Assembly: GCF_032670585.1 (NCBI RefSeq)
Contig: NZ_JAVQHL010000002.1
Coordinates: 620,001-684,000 of the forward strand
Direction: 5' to 3'
DNA length: 64,000 bases
DNA from: Ostreiculturibacter nitratireducens
Lineage (GTDB): Bacteria; Pseudomonadota; Alphaproteobacteria; Rhodobacterales; Rhodobacteraceae
This document shows, piece by piece, positions 56,603 to 64,000 of the stretch. The notes below the pieces were generated by a model. It did no database searches, was not told where the DNA came from, and saw nothing but the letters and a program-made list of their open reading frames with translations. Position numbers and translations under genes: made by a program. The first letter of the stretch is position 1; every line of letters starts with the position of its first letter.

Positions 56603-57568
56603 TCAGGCCGCAGGGCGCGGGGCCGCGGCACGCCGCAGCCGGTCGTTGATCGCGCGCCCCAGGCCCTTTTCGGGGATCGGGGACACAGCGATCGCGCCGC
56701 CCTCGCCCGCCAGCGCGTCAGCCTCTCGCAAGTAGTGAAACAGGTTCGCCGCCGCCTCGACCAGATCGCCCGTGGGAGAGAGGTTCAGATCGGCCTCCAG
56801 GGCGTCGTGCCCGAAGCCCAGCCAGACCTCGCCCTGCTTCGGAGTGTCCGCGCCCAGCCGGACCCGTGCTGACGGGGCGTAGTGCGAGGCGAGCTGGCCG
56901 GGTGCAGATGGCTTCTCCGCATGGCCGCCCGTGGGCAGGGGCCCGCCAAGGCATGCCTCGATCGCCTCCGCCGGGATGCCGCCCGGACGCAGCAGGACCG
57001 GGCCCTCCGCAAGACCGACGATCGTCGATTCGACCCCGACGGCGCAGTCGCCGCCATCGACCACGGCTGCGATCCTGCCGGACAGGCCGGACAGGACATG
57101 CGCGGGCCGCGTCGGGCTGACCTTGCCGGAAGGGTTGGCCGATGGGCCGGCGAGCGGCCCCCCGAATGCCTCGAGCAGCGCCCGCGCCACCGGATGCGCC
57201 GGCACTCGCACCGCGACCGTGTCCAGCCCCGCCGTGACCAGCGGCGACAATCCCGCCTCGGGCCGGACCGGCAGGACGAGCGTGAGGGGACCCGGCCAGA
57301 AGGCCGAGGCGAGCCGTTCGGCGGTCGCGTCGAAGACGGCGATCTTCCGCGCCGCTTCCAGCGAAGGCAGGTGCACGATCAGCGGATTGAAGCGCGGCCG
57401 CCCCTTCGCGTCGAAGATCGCCGCGACGGCCCGGTCGTTGCGCGCGTCGCCGCCGAGCCCGTAGACCGTCTCTGTCGGGAAGGCGACGAGCCGGCCCTCT
57501 GCCAGAAGCCGCGCGGCTTCGGCAAGGCCCTCCCGGTCGGGCGGCAGAAGGCGGGTTTCCTCTTCCAT
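56603..57568 (-). CDS. Threonylcarbamoyladenylate synthase (Sua5 type)
   Basis: A 321-residue two-domain enzyme. The YrdC domain has VAFPTETVYGLGGDA (about 29), KGRPRFNPLIVH (about 56) and GPLAGPSANPSGK (about 136). The C-terminal Sua5 domain (about 225-315) is present with an APGQLASHYAP linker. It forms TC-AMP from threonine, bicarbonate and ATP for t6A37 in tRNA. Length identifies the long Sua5 form rather than TsaC. Confidence 0.93.
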   Translation of the reverse strand: MEEETRLLPPDREGLAEAARLLAEGRLVAFPTETVYGLGGDARNDRAVAAIFDAKGRPRFNPLIVHLPSLEAARKIAVFDATAERLASAFWPGPLTLVLPVRPEAGLSPLVTAGLDTVAVRVPAHPVARALLEAFGGPLAGPSANPSGKVSPTRPAHVLSGLSGRIAAVVDGGDCAVGVESTIVGLAEGPVLLRPGGIPAEAIEACLGGPLPTGGHAEKPSAPGQLASHYAPSARVRLGADTPKQGEVWLGFGHDALEADLNLSPTGDLVEAAANLFHYLREADALAGEGGAIAVSPIPEKGLGRAINDRLRRAAAPRPAA

Positions 57569-57689
57569 CTTGCTCGTGACGCAGCGTTCGGGTTGAAGGA
57601 GGCTGGCCTTGAGGTAGCCTCGGGCGAGAACAGGGCTGACATACGCGCCGGAGGCCCTCTTGCCAAGGCGCGGGGTGAAGGAGAGCGAT

Positions 57690-59381
57690 ATGACCTACCG
57701 CGCGCCTCTGGGCGAATACCAGTTCATCCTGAACCACGTGGTGCCGCTTGCCCCCGTCGCGGGGACCGAGCGCTTTGCCGAGGCGCAACCCGACATGGTG
57801 GACGCGGTGCTGACCGAGGCGGCGCGCCTCTGCGACGAGGTGCTTGCCCCCCTGAACCGCGCAGGCGACCTGACGCCCGCGCGTCTGGAGAATGGCGTCG
57901 TGCGCTCCTCGCCGGGTTTCAAGGACGGGTTTCGCGCCATCGCAGACGGTGGCTGGGTGGCGCTCGCGGCCTCGCCGGAATTCGGCGGGATGGGCCTTCC
58001 GCAGGCGGTCAACTCGGTCGTGGGCGAGATGATGGCGGGGGCCTGCCTCTCGCTTCAGCTCAACCCGCTTCTGACGCAGGGCCAGATCGAGGCGCTCGAT
58101 CATCACGCGAGCGACGAGATCAAGGCGCTGTACCTGCCGAAGCTCATCTCCGGCGAATGGTCGGGGACGATGAACCTGACCGAGCCGCAGGCCGGCAGCG
58201 ACGTCGGCGCCCTTCGGACGAAGGCCGAGCGCAATGACGACGGTACCTACGCGATCACCGGGCAGAAGATATTCATCACCTGGGGCGATTGCGACTTCGT
58301 GCAGAATGTCTGCCACCTCGTCCTTGCCCGCCTGCCGGACGGGGGTGAAGGCACCAAGGGCATCAGCCTCTTCATGGTGCCGAAGTTCCTGCCGGATGGT
58401 GAAGGCAAGCCCGGCCCGGCGAACAGCCTCAAGGTCGTCAGCCTCGAACACAAGCTGGGCATCCACGGATCGCCCACCTGTGTGATGTCCTACGAGGGCG
58501 CGACCGGCTGGCTCGTCGGCGAGGAGCACAAGGGCATGGCCGCGATGTTCACCATGATGAACGCCGCCCGTCTGGCTGTGGGCATGCAAGGCGTTGGCGT
58601 GGCGGAAGCAGCCTTCCAGAAGGCGCTCGCCTATGCGAACGAACGCCAGCAGATGGGGGCGATCATCAATCATCCCGACGTCCGGCGGATGCTTTCGACG
58701 ATGAAGGCCGAGGTGTTCGCGGCCCGGGCCATCGGGCTCGTCTGCGCGGTGGCTCTGGACATGGCCCGCGCGACGGGTTCGGCGGAGTGGCAGGCGCGGG
58801 CGGCGCTCCTGACACCGATCGCCAAGGGCTACGGCACCGACGCGGGCTGCCGGGTGGCGGAGACGGGCGTGCAGGTCCACGGCGGCATGGGCTTCATCGA
58901 GGAAACCGGCGCGGCGCAGCTGTATCGGGACGTCCGGATAACGCCGATCTACGAGGGGACGAACGGCATCCAGGCGATGGACCTCGTGGGCCGCAAGATG
59001 TCCGACGGAGGCGAGGCGGCGCAGCGGCTGCTCGACGAGGTCGAGGCGGACGCCGAGGCGGCGCGGTCCCGTCTGCCCGACCTTGCCGGGGCGGTCTGGG
59101 CGGCGGCGGAAGCGCAGAGGGAGGCAACCGAGGCGCTGGTGGCGCAAGGGATGCTTGATCGTTTCGCGGGCGCGGCGCCTTATCTGCATGCCTTCGCTCT
59201 GGTTCTCGGCGGCCATTTCCACCTTCGCGCGGCGCTTGCCGAAGGCGGCGCCGGACCGCGCACGACCCTGGCGAAGATATTCATCACGCGCCTTCTGCCG
59301 CGTCACGCCGCGCTTCTGGCCGAAGCGCGTGAGGGATCGGAGGATCTTTACGCTCTCTCTCCCGAGGATCTCGCTTCGTGA
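57690..59381 (+). CDS. DmdC-like long acyl-CoA dehydrogenase
   Basis: A 563-residue acyl-CoA dehydrogenase of the long group that includes DmdC (3-methylmercaptopropionyl-CoA dehydrogenase of DMSP breakdown). The flavin and substrate motifs are NLTEPQAGSDVGALR (about 166), KIFITWGDCD (about 192), VHGGMGFIEETGAAQ and TPIYEGTNGIQAMDL (about 426) with the catalytic Glu. A C-terminal helical domain of over 100 residues follows. ATG 57690 has an AAGGAG site. No dmdA, dmdB or dmdD is nearby, so general fatty acyl oxidation is equally possible. It overlaps the MBL hydrolase start (GTGA). Confidence 0.85.
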   Translation: MTYRAPLGEYQFILNHVVPLAPVAGTERFAEAQPDMVDAVLTEAARLCDEVLAPLNRAGDLTPARLENGVVRSSPGFKDGFRAIADGGWVALAASPEFGGMGLPQAVNSVVGEMMAGACLSLQLNPLLTQGQIEALDHHASDEIKALYLPKLISGEWSGTMNLTEPQAGSDVGALRTKAERNDDGTYAITGQKIFITWGDCDFVQNVCHLVLARLPDGGEGTKGISLFMVPKFLPDGEGKPGPANSLKVVSLEHKLGIHGSPTCVMSYEGATGWLVGEEHKGMAAMFTMMNAARLAVGMQGVGVAEAAFQKALAYANERQQMGAIINHPDVRRMLSTMKAEVFAARAIGLVCAVALDMARATGSAEWQARAALLTPIAKGYGTDAGCRVAETGVQVHGGMGFIEETGAAQLYRDVRITPIYEGTNGIQAMDLVGRKMSDGGEAAQRLLDEVEADAEAARSRLPDLAGAVWAAAEAQREATEALVAQGMLDRFAGAAPYLHAFALVLGGHFHLRAALAEGGAGPRTTLAKIFITRLLPRHAALLAEAREGSEDLYALSPEDLAS

Positions 59382-60424
59382 TCCGAGGGACGGGGGCAGC
59401 CATCCGCTATCCGCACGAGACACCGCCGGCGGAGGGCGAGGCGGTGCAGGTCGCCGAGGGCGTCCTCTGGCTGCGCCTTCCGCTGCCGATGCGGCTCGAC
59501 CACGTCAACGTCTTCGCGCTGAACGACGGCCCCGGCTGGACGGTGATCGACACAGGCTTCGACAGCCGCCGGGGGCGGGCGATCTGGGAAAGGATCCTCT
59601 CCGGCCCGCTCGGCGGAAAGCCCGTGACCCGCGTCGTCGTCACGCACTACCACCCCGATCACGTCGGACTGGCCGGCTGGTTCCAGTCCAACGGGGCGGA
59701 GCTTCTGACGACGCGGACGAGCTGGCTCATGGCGCGAATGCTCACGCTCGACGTCCATGACAGCCCGGTGCCCGAGACGCTCGCCTTCTGGCGGGCGGCT
59801 GGAATGGACGAGGCGCTTTACGAAAAGCGCGCTGCCGAGCGGCCCTTCAACTTCGCGGACTGCGTGCACCCGCTGCCACTGGGATACACCCGCATCGCGG
59901 AAGGCGGCACGATCCGCATGGGCGGACGCACCTGGGACATCCGCTGCGGCGACGGCCACGCGCCCGAACACGCGACCTTCTGGAGCCGCGACGACGGCCT
60001 CGTGATCGGCGGGGACCAGCTCCTGCCCTCGATCTCGGCCAATCTCGGCGTCTACGCGAGCGAACCTGCGGCTGACCCGGTGGCGGACTGGTTCGCCAGC
60101 TGCCGCCGTTTTCTCGATCATGCGGCCGAACGTCACTTCGTCCTTCCGGGCCACAAGCTCCCGTTCACGGGGCTGCCACTGCGACTCGTGCAGATGATCG
60201 AGAATCACGAGGGTGCGCTGTCACGCCTCCTCGACCACCTCGCCACGCCCCGCACCGCGGCGGAGTGCTTCCAGCCCCTTTTCCTTCGGGAAATCGGGGA
60301 AAGCGAATACGGATTGGCCCTTGTCGAAGCGGTCGCGCATCTGAATCATCTGCTGAAGGCCGGGGCGATCCGGCGTGAACGGCGGACGGACGGAGCATGG
60401 GAATGGCGGCGAAACCAAGCCTGA
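59378..60424 (+). CDS. MBL-fold metallohydrolase
   Basis: A 348-residue metallo-beta-lactamase-fold protein. The HxHxDH motif is VVTHYHPDHVGLAGW (about 86), GHAPEHATFW gives a later His (about 190) and IGGDQLLPS the bridging Asp (about 210). A C-terminal helical domain (about 255-345) resembles the winged-helix part of LACTB2-like members. It starts with GTG inside the dehydrogenase stop, so the pair is coupled. A thioesterase role on acyl-CoA products is plausible but unproven. Confidence 0.88.
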   Translation: MIRGTGAAIRYPHETPPAEGEAVQVAEGVLWLRLPLPMRLDHVNVFALNDGPGWTVIDTGFDSRRGRAIWERILSGPLGGKPVTRVVVTHYHPDHVGLAGWFQSNGAELLTTRTSWLMARMLTLDVHDSPVPETLAFWRAAGMDEALYEKRAAERPFNFADCVHPLPLGYTRIAEGGTIRMGGRTWDIRCGDGHAPEHATFWSRDDGLVIGGDQLLPSISANLGVYASEPAADPVADWFASCRRFLDHAAERHFVLPGHKLPFTGLPLRLVQMIENHEGALSRLLDHLATPRTAAECFQPLFLREIGESEYGLALVEAVAHLNHLLKAGAIRRERRTDGAWEWRRNQA

Positions 60425-60903
60425 GCGACCAGATCAGCACGACGGCCGAGGCTCAGGAGGCCTCGGCCCTGCCGTCGGCGCGCGTTGTCCTGGCTGAACC
60501 GGGCGGGCGCCCGACGGCCGAGGTGGTCCCCCTGCCGCCAGAGCTTGCCGAGCAGCCGATCGAGGAAAAGAGCCCCGCGCAATGGGCCTACGAGCGGCTC
60601 GTGCTCTACATCCAGAATTTCGAGGAGCAACTCGACGACGAACACGAGGTCGCCATGGGGTTCACCGGCGGCGACGTGGGCGTCCTTCAGATCGAGGGGC
60701 TCGGATACTACGCGCCCGACATCGTGACCTTCTACGGCAAGGACGAGGAGGGCGCGCGCACCCAGCTCATTCAGCATGTCACGCAGCTGAACGTCATGCT
60801 CGTCGCCATGCCAAAGGACGAGGCGAAGCAGGAGCCGCGCCGCATCGGATTTCGGCTGGCGGCGGGGCTCAGGAAGGAAAAGGGACCGTCCGCAGGGTCG
60901 TGA
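60403..60903 (+). CDS. Conserved hypothetical protein (DUF6173-like)
   Basis: A 166-residue soluble protein seen in Rhodobacterales. A low-complexity start (about 1-45) leads to a compact domain with QWAYERLVLYIQNFEEQLDDEHEVAMGF-like sequence and APDIVTFYGKDEEGAR (about 105). ATG 60403 is preferred since GGAG lies seven bases before it; ATG 60397 is too close to that site. It overlaps the MBL gene by 22 bases. Family name is from memory and tentative; function unknown. Confidence 0.65.
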   Translation: MAAKPSLSDQISTTAEAQEASALPSARVVLAEPGGRPTAEVVPLPPELAEQPIEEKSPAQWAYERLVLYIQNFEEQLDDEHEVAMGFTGGDVGVLQIEGLGYYAPDIVTFYGKDEEGARTQLIQHVTQLNVMLVAMPKDEAKQEPRRIGFRLAAGLRKEKGPSAGS

Positions 60904-60958
60904 CACGGCCACGCGGATCGGGTATTGGACTGAGAAATTCGGATCGGGGAGCAGCAAG

Positions 60959-61093
60959 ATGGCCGAACACAAGCACGGCGAGATGGACATCAAGACGCAT
61001 GAGAAGACCTTCGCGGGCTTCGTCACCTTCACCAAATGGACGGTGATCCTTATCCTCGGTGTCCTGATCTTCATGGCGCTCGTGAACGCCTGA
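60959..61093 (+). CDS. aa3-type cytochrome c oxidase subunit IV
   Basis: A 44-residue protein: charged N-terminus with MDIKTHEKTFAGF, then a single membrane helix FTKWTVILILGVLIFMALV. This is the small bacterial COX4_pro_2 subunit known from Paracoccus and Rhodobacter aa3 oxidases. A GGGGAG site precedes ATG 60959. It is encoded apart from the main oxidase genes, as is usual in this order. Confidence 0.85.
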   Translation: MAEHKHGEMDIKTHEKTFAGFVTFTKWTVILILGVLIFMALVNA

Positions 61094-61120
61094 CAGCGGG
61101 CCCCAAGCGGAGGCACTCCG

Positions 61121-61729
61121 ATGCGCCGCCTTCTTCTCATTCTGGCCCTTCCCGTGCTCCTCGCCGCCTGCGGCGCGGAGCCAGTATGGGCGCCCGATGA
61201 GCAGGTGACGCGGGCGATTCACTCAACGGGGGAAGCGCCGTCGATCACGCTCTATACCGTTGTCCGGGTCAAGTCGGACAACGGAGAGCATTCCGGGCTG
61301 ATGATCAACAACTCGCACCGGGTCATCTTCGACCCGGCGGGCACATGGAAAAGCCGTTACGCGCCCGAGCGCAACGACGTGCATTTCGGGATCACCGACC
61401 AGCTGCGCGACTTCTACATCGACTACCACGCGCGCGAGACCTACTACGTCGTCGAGCAGACGCTCTACGTGACGCCCGAACAGGCGGAAGCCGCCATGCG
61501 CGCGGCCCAGAGCTACGGAGCGGTTCCGAAGGCCTTCTGCGGCAACTCGGTCAGTGACATCCTGCGCGACGTTCCCGGGTTCGAGGACATTCCGCGCAGC
61601 TTCCTGCCCGGCAAGATCATGCGCGCCTTTGGCAAGAAGCCCGGCGTGACCGAGCGGATCATCAGGGACGACGATTCCGACAGCAACCGCGAAGTGCTGC
61701 TGCGGCAGTTCGCGACGCCGCCCACCTGA
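61121..61729 (+). CDS. Lipoprotein of unknown function
   Basis: A 202-residue protein with a lipoprotein signal ending in the lipobox LLAAC (Cys 17). The mature part has mixed alpha/beta sequence including LMINNSHRVIFDPAGTW and YYVVEQTLYVTPEQAEAAM, with a second cysteine in KAFCGNSVSDIL. It probably sits in the outer or inner membrane facing the periplasm. It follows the oxidase subunit by 27 bases on the same strand. Confidence 0.8.
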   Translation: MRRLLLILALPVLLAACGAEPVWAPDEQVTRAIHSTGEAPSITLYTVVRVKSDNGEHSGLMINNSHRVIFDPAGTWKSRYAPERNDVHFGITDQLRDFYIDYHARETYYVVEQTLYVTPEQAEAAMRAAQSYGAVPKAFCGNSVSDILRDVPGFEDIPRSFLPGKIMRAFGKKPGVTERIIRDDDSDSNREVLLRQFATPPT

Positions 61730-61734
61730 CCTGC

Positions 61735-62379
61735 ATGGACTGGCAGGCCAGCAGGCCGGAGGGCGATGGCCGCAGGCACGACAAGCCATCGGAAGTGGCC
61801 TTCACCCTTAATTCAGGGTTCTTCGACGCCGACCGGGCCGATATCGCCGAGCTCTACTGGCAGGCTTTTGGCGGAAAACTCGACCGGGTCATGGGGCCGG
61901 CCGACAAGGCGAAGTGCTTCATCCGGGCCGTTGCCTCTCCCCGTCACGCGATCAGCGCGCGCGCGCCCGACGGCACACTTCTTGGCGTTGCCGGTTTTCG
62001 TTCGGGCGAAGGTGCGCTTGTCAGCGGCGGCTTCGCCGATCTTCGGGCGGTCTACGGATACTGGGGTGCCATCTGGCGGCGCGGCCTGTTGTCCCTTCTG
62101 CTGCGCGAGGTGGACAACGGCCGCTTCCTCGTCGACGGCATCGCCGTCCGCGCCGAGGCGCGTGGTCACGGCGTCGGCACGGCGCTGGTGGGGGCCCTTT
62201 GTCGCGAGGCGCAGGCCCGGGGCTATGGCGAGATCCGTCTGGATGTCGTGGCCGAGAACATCCGGGCGCGGTCGCTCTACGAACGGCTGGGCTTCGTCAC
62301 CGTCAGGACCGAACGGAGCCGCCTCATGGCTGCATTGTTCGGCTTCTCGGACGCGGTGACGATGGTCCGAAAACCCTGA
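61735..62379 (+). CDS. GNAT-family N-acetyltransferase
   Basis: A 214-residue acetyltransferase. The acetyl-CoA loop is VRAEARGHGVGTALVGAL (R/Q-x-x-G-x-G/A, about residue 140), followed by LDVVAENIRARSLYERLGF, the usual fourth to fifth strand. The first 25 residues are poorly conserved, so the ATG at 61735, which has no clear ribosome binding site, is tentative. Substrate unknown. Confidence 0.82.
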   Translation: MDWQASRPEGDGRRHDKPSEVAFTLNSGFFDADRADIAELYWQAFGGKLDRVMGPADKAKCFIRAVASPRHAISARAPDGTLLGVAGFRSGEGALVSGGFADLRAVYGYWGAIWRRGLLSLLLREVDNGRFLVDGIAVRAEARGHGVGTALVGALCREAQARGYGEIRLDVVAENIRARSLYERLGFVTVRTERSRLMAALFGFSDAVTMVRKP

Positions 62380-62388
62380 CGCCGGGGC

Positions 62389-63414
62389 TCAGTCGAACGT
62401 CCCGGTGACGCGGCCAAGAAGCATGAAGGCGCGCGCGGTGCGGGTTTCGGCGAGATCGGAGACCTCCTGATCCGACGCGTTCCTTTCGAATTCCGAGAAC
62501 GTCTTGTCGAACTGGCGCAGGAAGTGGTGCGCCGCGTCTCGAAAGATCGGGTCGTTCCGCATCCGCCCGGCGGTCAGCGCGAGGGATGAGCGGTCCCGCA
62601 CACCGCCGAGCGCGGCGATCGCCCTTCCGCGCTCTCCCTCGGCGAACTTGCGCCAGAACTCGGGCCGCGCCCTGTCGGGCTTCAGGTCATCCATGTAGAT
62701 CCCGTCCTGCGACAGGAGAGTAAGGACGTCCTGGGCCGCGCGGATCAGCTTGGCGAGCTTGTGGTCGCCGAGCGCCCGGCGGAGCGCGCGGAACCCCTCG
62801 GCGTCGTCCGGATTGTCCGGGAAGTTCAGCGCCCGGATGAAATCGGCCACGGAAATCGGCTGGGCCAGCGCTTCGGCCGGCGTGCCGAGCGCCAGGGTGG
62901 GCTGCTCCTCTCCGGCTTCGGCGGGGGGCGGCGCGGCAAGCGCGGCTTTCCTGTCCGCGGAAGGTACCGTCGCCTCGGCGTCGCGGCTCGTGGTGAAGGT
63001 CGCGATAGCGGTTTCGGTCTGGCGCTGGGCAGCGGCGATCTCGTCGAGCTTCTTCTCGAACATCGGCTTGCCGAACCCCGCCTGGGCCTGGGCCACATAG
63101 GCGTTCCGCATCGCGTCGATCGCCGACTGGAGCCTCTGCGCCTCGTCCCGCATCGACCGGGCGGTGCGCAAGGTGACGGCGGCAATCCAGATCATCGCCA
63201 CGGGCAGAACCACGGCGACGAGGGTCACGATCGCGGGCAGGATGCCGGTTTCGCCGTCCCCGGACGAAAAAGCGTAGAGAAGGCCGACCGACCCGAGCCA
63301 GAGAAGTGTCAGTGCGCCGGCGATGATCTCCGTTGCCGAGATTCCCGATTCCCCGCCCTGACGCGAGTAGAATCCGGGATTGCCCTGGCGCGCCTCTTTG
63401 CCGTTGTTCGCCAT
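62389..63414 (-). CDS. Membrane protein of unknown function
   Basis: A 341-residue protein. Two membrane segments (about 27-49 and 58-82) follow a short hydrophilic start. A coiled-coil stretch (about 85-140) leads through an Ala/Pro-rich linker to an all-helical domain (about 185-335) with ISVADFIRALNFPDNPDDAEGF. No family is recognised beyond Rhodobacterales hypothetical proteins. It is 28 bases downstream of greA in the same orientation, with a perfect palindrome between them. Confidence 0.75.
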   Translation of the reverse strand: MANNGKEARQGNPGFYSRQGGESGISATEIIAGALTLLWLGSVGLLYAFSSGDGETGILPAIVTLVAVVLPVAMIWIAAVTLRTARSMRDEAQRLQSAIDAMRNAYVAQAQAGFGKPMFEKKLDEIAAAQRQTETAIATFTTSRDAEATVPSADRKAALAAPPPAEAGEEQPTLALGTPAEALAQPISVADFIRALNFPDNPDDAEGFRALRRALGDHKLAKLIRAAQDVLTLLSQDGIYMDDLKPDRARPEFWRKFAEGERGRAIAALGGVRDRSSLALTAGRMRNDPIFRDAAHHFLRQFDKTFSEFERNASDQEVSDLAETRTARAFMLLGRVTGTFD

Positions 63415-63423
63415 GTGGTTGCC

Positions 63424-63439
63424 TTGGGGTCGACCCCAA
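63424..63439. promoter_or_regulatory. 16-base perfect palindrome between greA and the following gene
   Basis: TTGGGGTCGACCCCAA is fully self-complementary and fills the 28-base gap after greA. It could act as an RNA hairpin reducing read-through or as a protein site. No T-run follows on the minus strand. Confidence 0.35.
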
Positions 63440-63442
63440 TCC

Positions 63443-63913
63443 TCAGACGTAGCGGATGCTCAGCACTTCATAGCTCTTTTCGCCGCCCGGCGTGCGGACT
63501 TCGACGCTGTCGCCTTCGTCCTTGCCGATGAGCGCGCGGGCGAGCGGCGACTTTATGTTCAGTAGCCCCTTCTCGATGTCCGCTTCGGCCTCGCCTACGA
63601 TCTGGTAGGTTCGCTCTTCGTCGGTGTCCTCATCGACGAGAGTTACCGTGGCGCCGAACTTGATTGCTCCGGACAGCTTGGCCGGGTCGATCACATCGGC
63701 CAGCGACAGGATCGCTTCGAGTTCCTTGATCCGGCCCTCGACAAAGCTCTGCCGCTCGCGCGCCGCGTGATACTCGGCGTTCTCGGACAGGTCGCCATGC
63801 TCGCGCGCCTCGGCAATGGCGCGGATCACGGCGGGCCGCTCCACCGTCTTGAGTGTCTTGAGTTCTTCGTCGAGCGCGGTATGGCCCGCGCGGGTCATCG
63901 GTATCTTTTCCAT
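63443..63913 (-). CDS. greA: Transcription elongation factor GreA
   Basis: A 156-residue GreA. The N-terminal coiled coil carries AREHGDLSENAEYHAARERQ (about 36-55) with the acidic tip (Asp41, Glu44) that enters the polymerase secondary channel to trigger cleavage of backtracked RNA. The C-terminal FKBP-like domain ends SPLARALIGKDEGDSVEV and GEKSYEVLSI. A GAAGAG site precedes ATG 63913. The remaining 87 bases to the right edge hold its leader, with a CGGCCC-GTTT-GGGCCG hairpin (63941-63956), and no other gene is seen. Confidence 0.97.
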   Translation of the reverse strand: MEKIPMTRAGHTALDEELKTLKTVERPAVIRAIAEAREHGDLSENAEYHAARERQSFVEGRIKELEAILSLADVIDPAKLSGAIKFGATVTLVDEDTDEERTYQIVGEAEADIEKGLLNIKSPLARALIGKDEGDSVEVRTPGGEKSYEVLSIRYV

Positions 63914-64000
63914 CGCTCTCTTCAGGCAAAGGCACCGCCGCGGCCCGTTTGGGCCGGGAATGCTGGTCCGTGGTCAATGTTTCCCGCACCTGACCCGAGG

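Noticed and set aside
56718..59423. 901-codon minus-strand frame spanning the Sua5 and dehydrogenase genes
   Set aside because: It runs across two real genes in other frames and has no recognisable domain.

Overview
The window is chromosomal DNA, roughly 65 % G+C, from an alphaproteobacterium. It most likely belongs to the Rhodobacterales (Rhodobacteraceae/Roseobacteraceae). Evidence for this is the 16S sequence type, the ribosomal operon order 16S-Ile-Ala-23S-5S-fMet, the 44-residue aa3-oxidase subunit IV, the MttB/BCCT osmolyte genes, a DmdC-like acyl-CoA dehydrogenase and the pairing of pyrB with a degenerate pyrC'. The genus cannot be decided from the sequence alone.

Layout. 0-0.8 kb: end of msrP and complete msrQ. 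0.8-6.7 kb: complete rRNA operon with promoter, boxA, leader hairpins and long processing stems around 16S, 23S and 5S, ending at a tRNA-fMet and a terminator. 6.75-7.2 kb: a deleted, frameshifted IS5-family remnant. 7.3-12.4 kb: GcvA-type LysR regulator, divergent non-pyrrolysine MttB methyltransferase, then a BCCT transporter and a UspA protein. This reads as uptake and demethylation of a quaternary amine such as a betaine or carnitine. 12.4-17.3 kb: a gene-poor stretch followed by polysaccharide deacetylase, CelD-like acyltransferase, a divergent proline-dehydrogenase-like protein and a broken aminotransferase. This is the least familiar cassette in the window. 17.3-20.5 kb: sugar catabolism (PfkB kinase, class I aldolase-like protein, divergent L-idonate dehydrogenase-like protein). 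21-24 kb: MarR regulator, amidohydrolase and acyl-CoA dehydrogenase. 24-29.1 kb, minus strand: SDR dehydrogenase, DgoK, KDPGal aldolase, class III aminotransferase and PuuA-like glutamylpolyamine synthetase.

From 29 kb on the genes are mostly core: S49 peptidase, CaCA exchanger, pteridine-reductase-like SDR, uvrC, nitrilase, hemolysin III, pgsA-moaD-moaE, an OmpA-type envelope protein, ubiA, rsmE, gshA. These are followed by a minus-strand run pyrB - two membrane proteins - pyrC' - plsY, then a family-4-type uracil-DNA glycosylase, moaB, an RND efflux pair, a DsbD-N-like periplasmic protein, yqgE, a Sua5-type tRNA modification gene, the DmdC-like dehydrogenase with an MBL hydrolase, oxidase subunit IV, a lipoprotein, a GNAT and greA.

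Many neighbouring genes overlap by 1-14 bases (ATGA, GTGA), which points to translational coupling. No CRISPR array, prophage or intact insertion sequence was seen. The observations most worth checking are the deacetylase/acyltransferase/PRODH-like cassette, the PyrC' pseudoenzyme with two membrane proteins between it and pyrB, a uracil-DNA glycosylase lacking iron-sulfur cysteines, an SDR with Asn in place of the catalytic Lys, and an RND pump with two extra C-terminal membrane segments.
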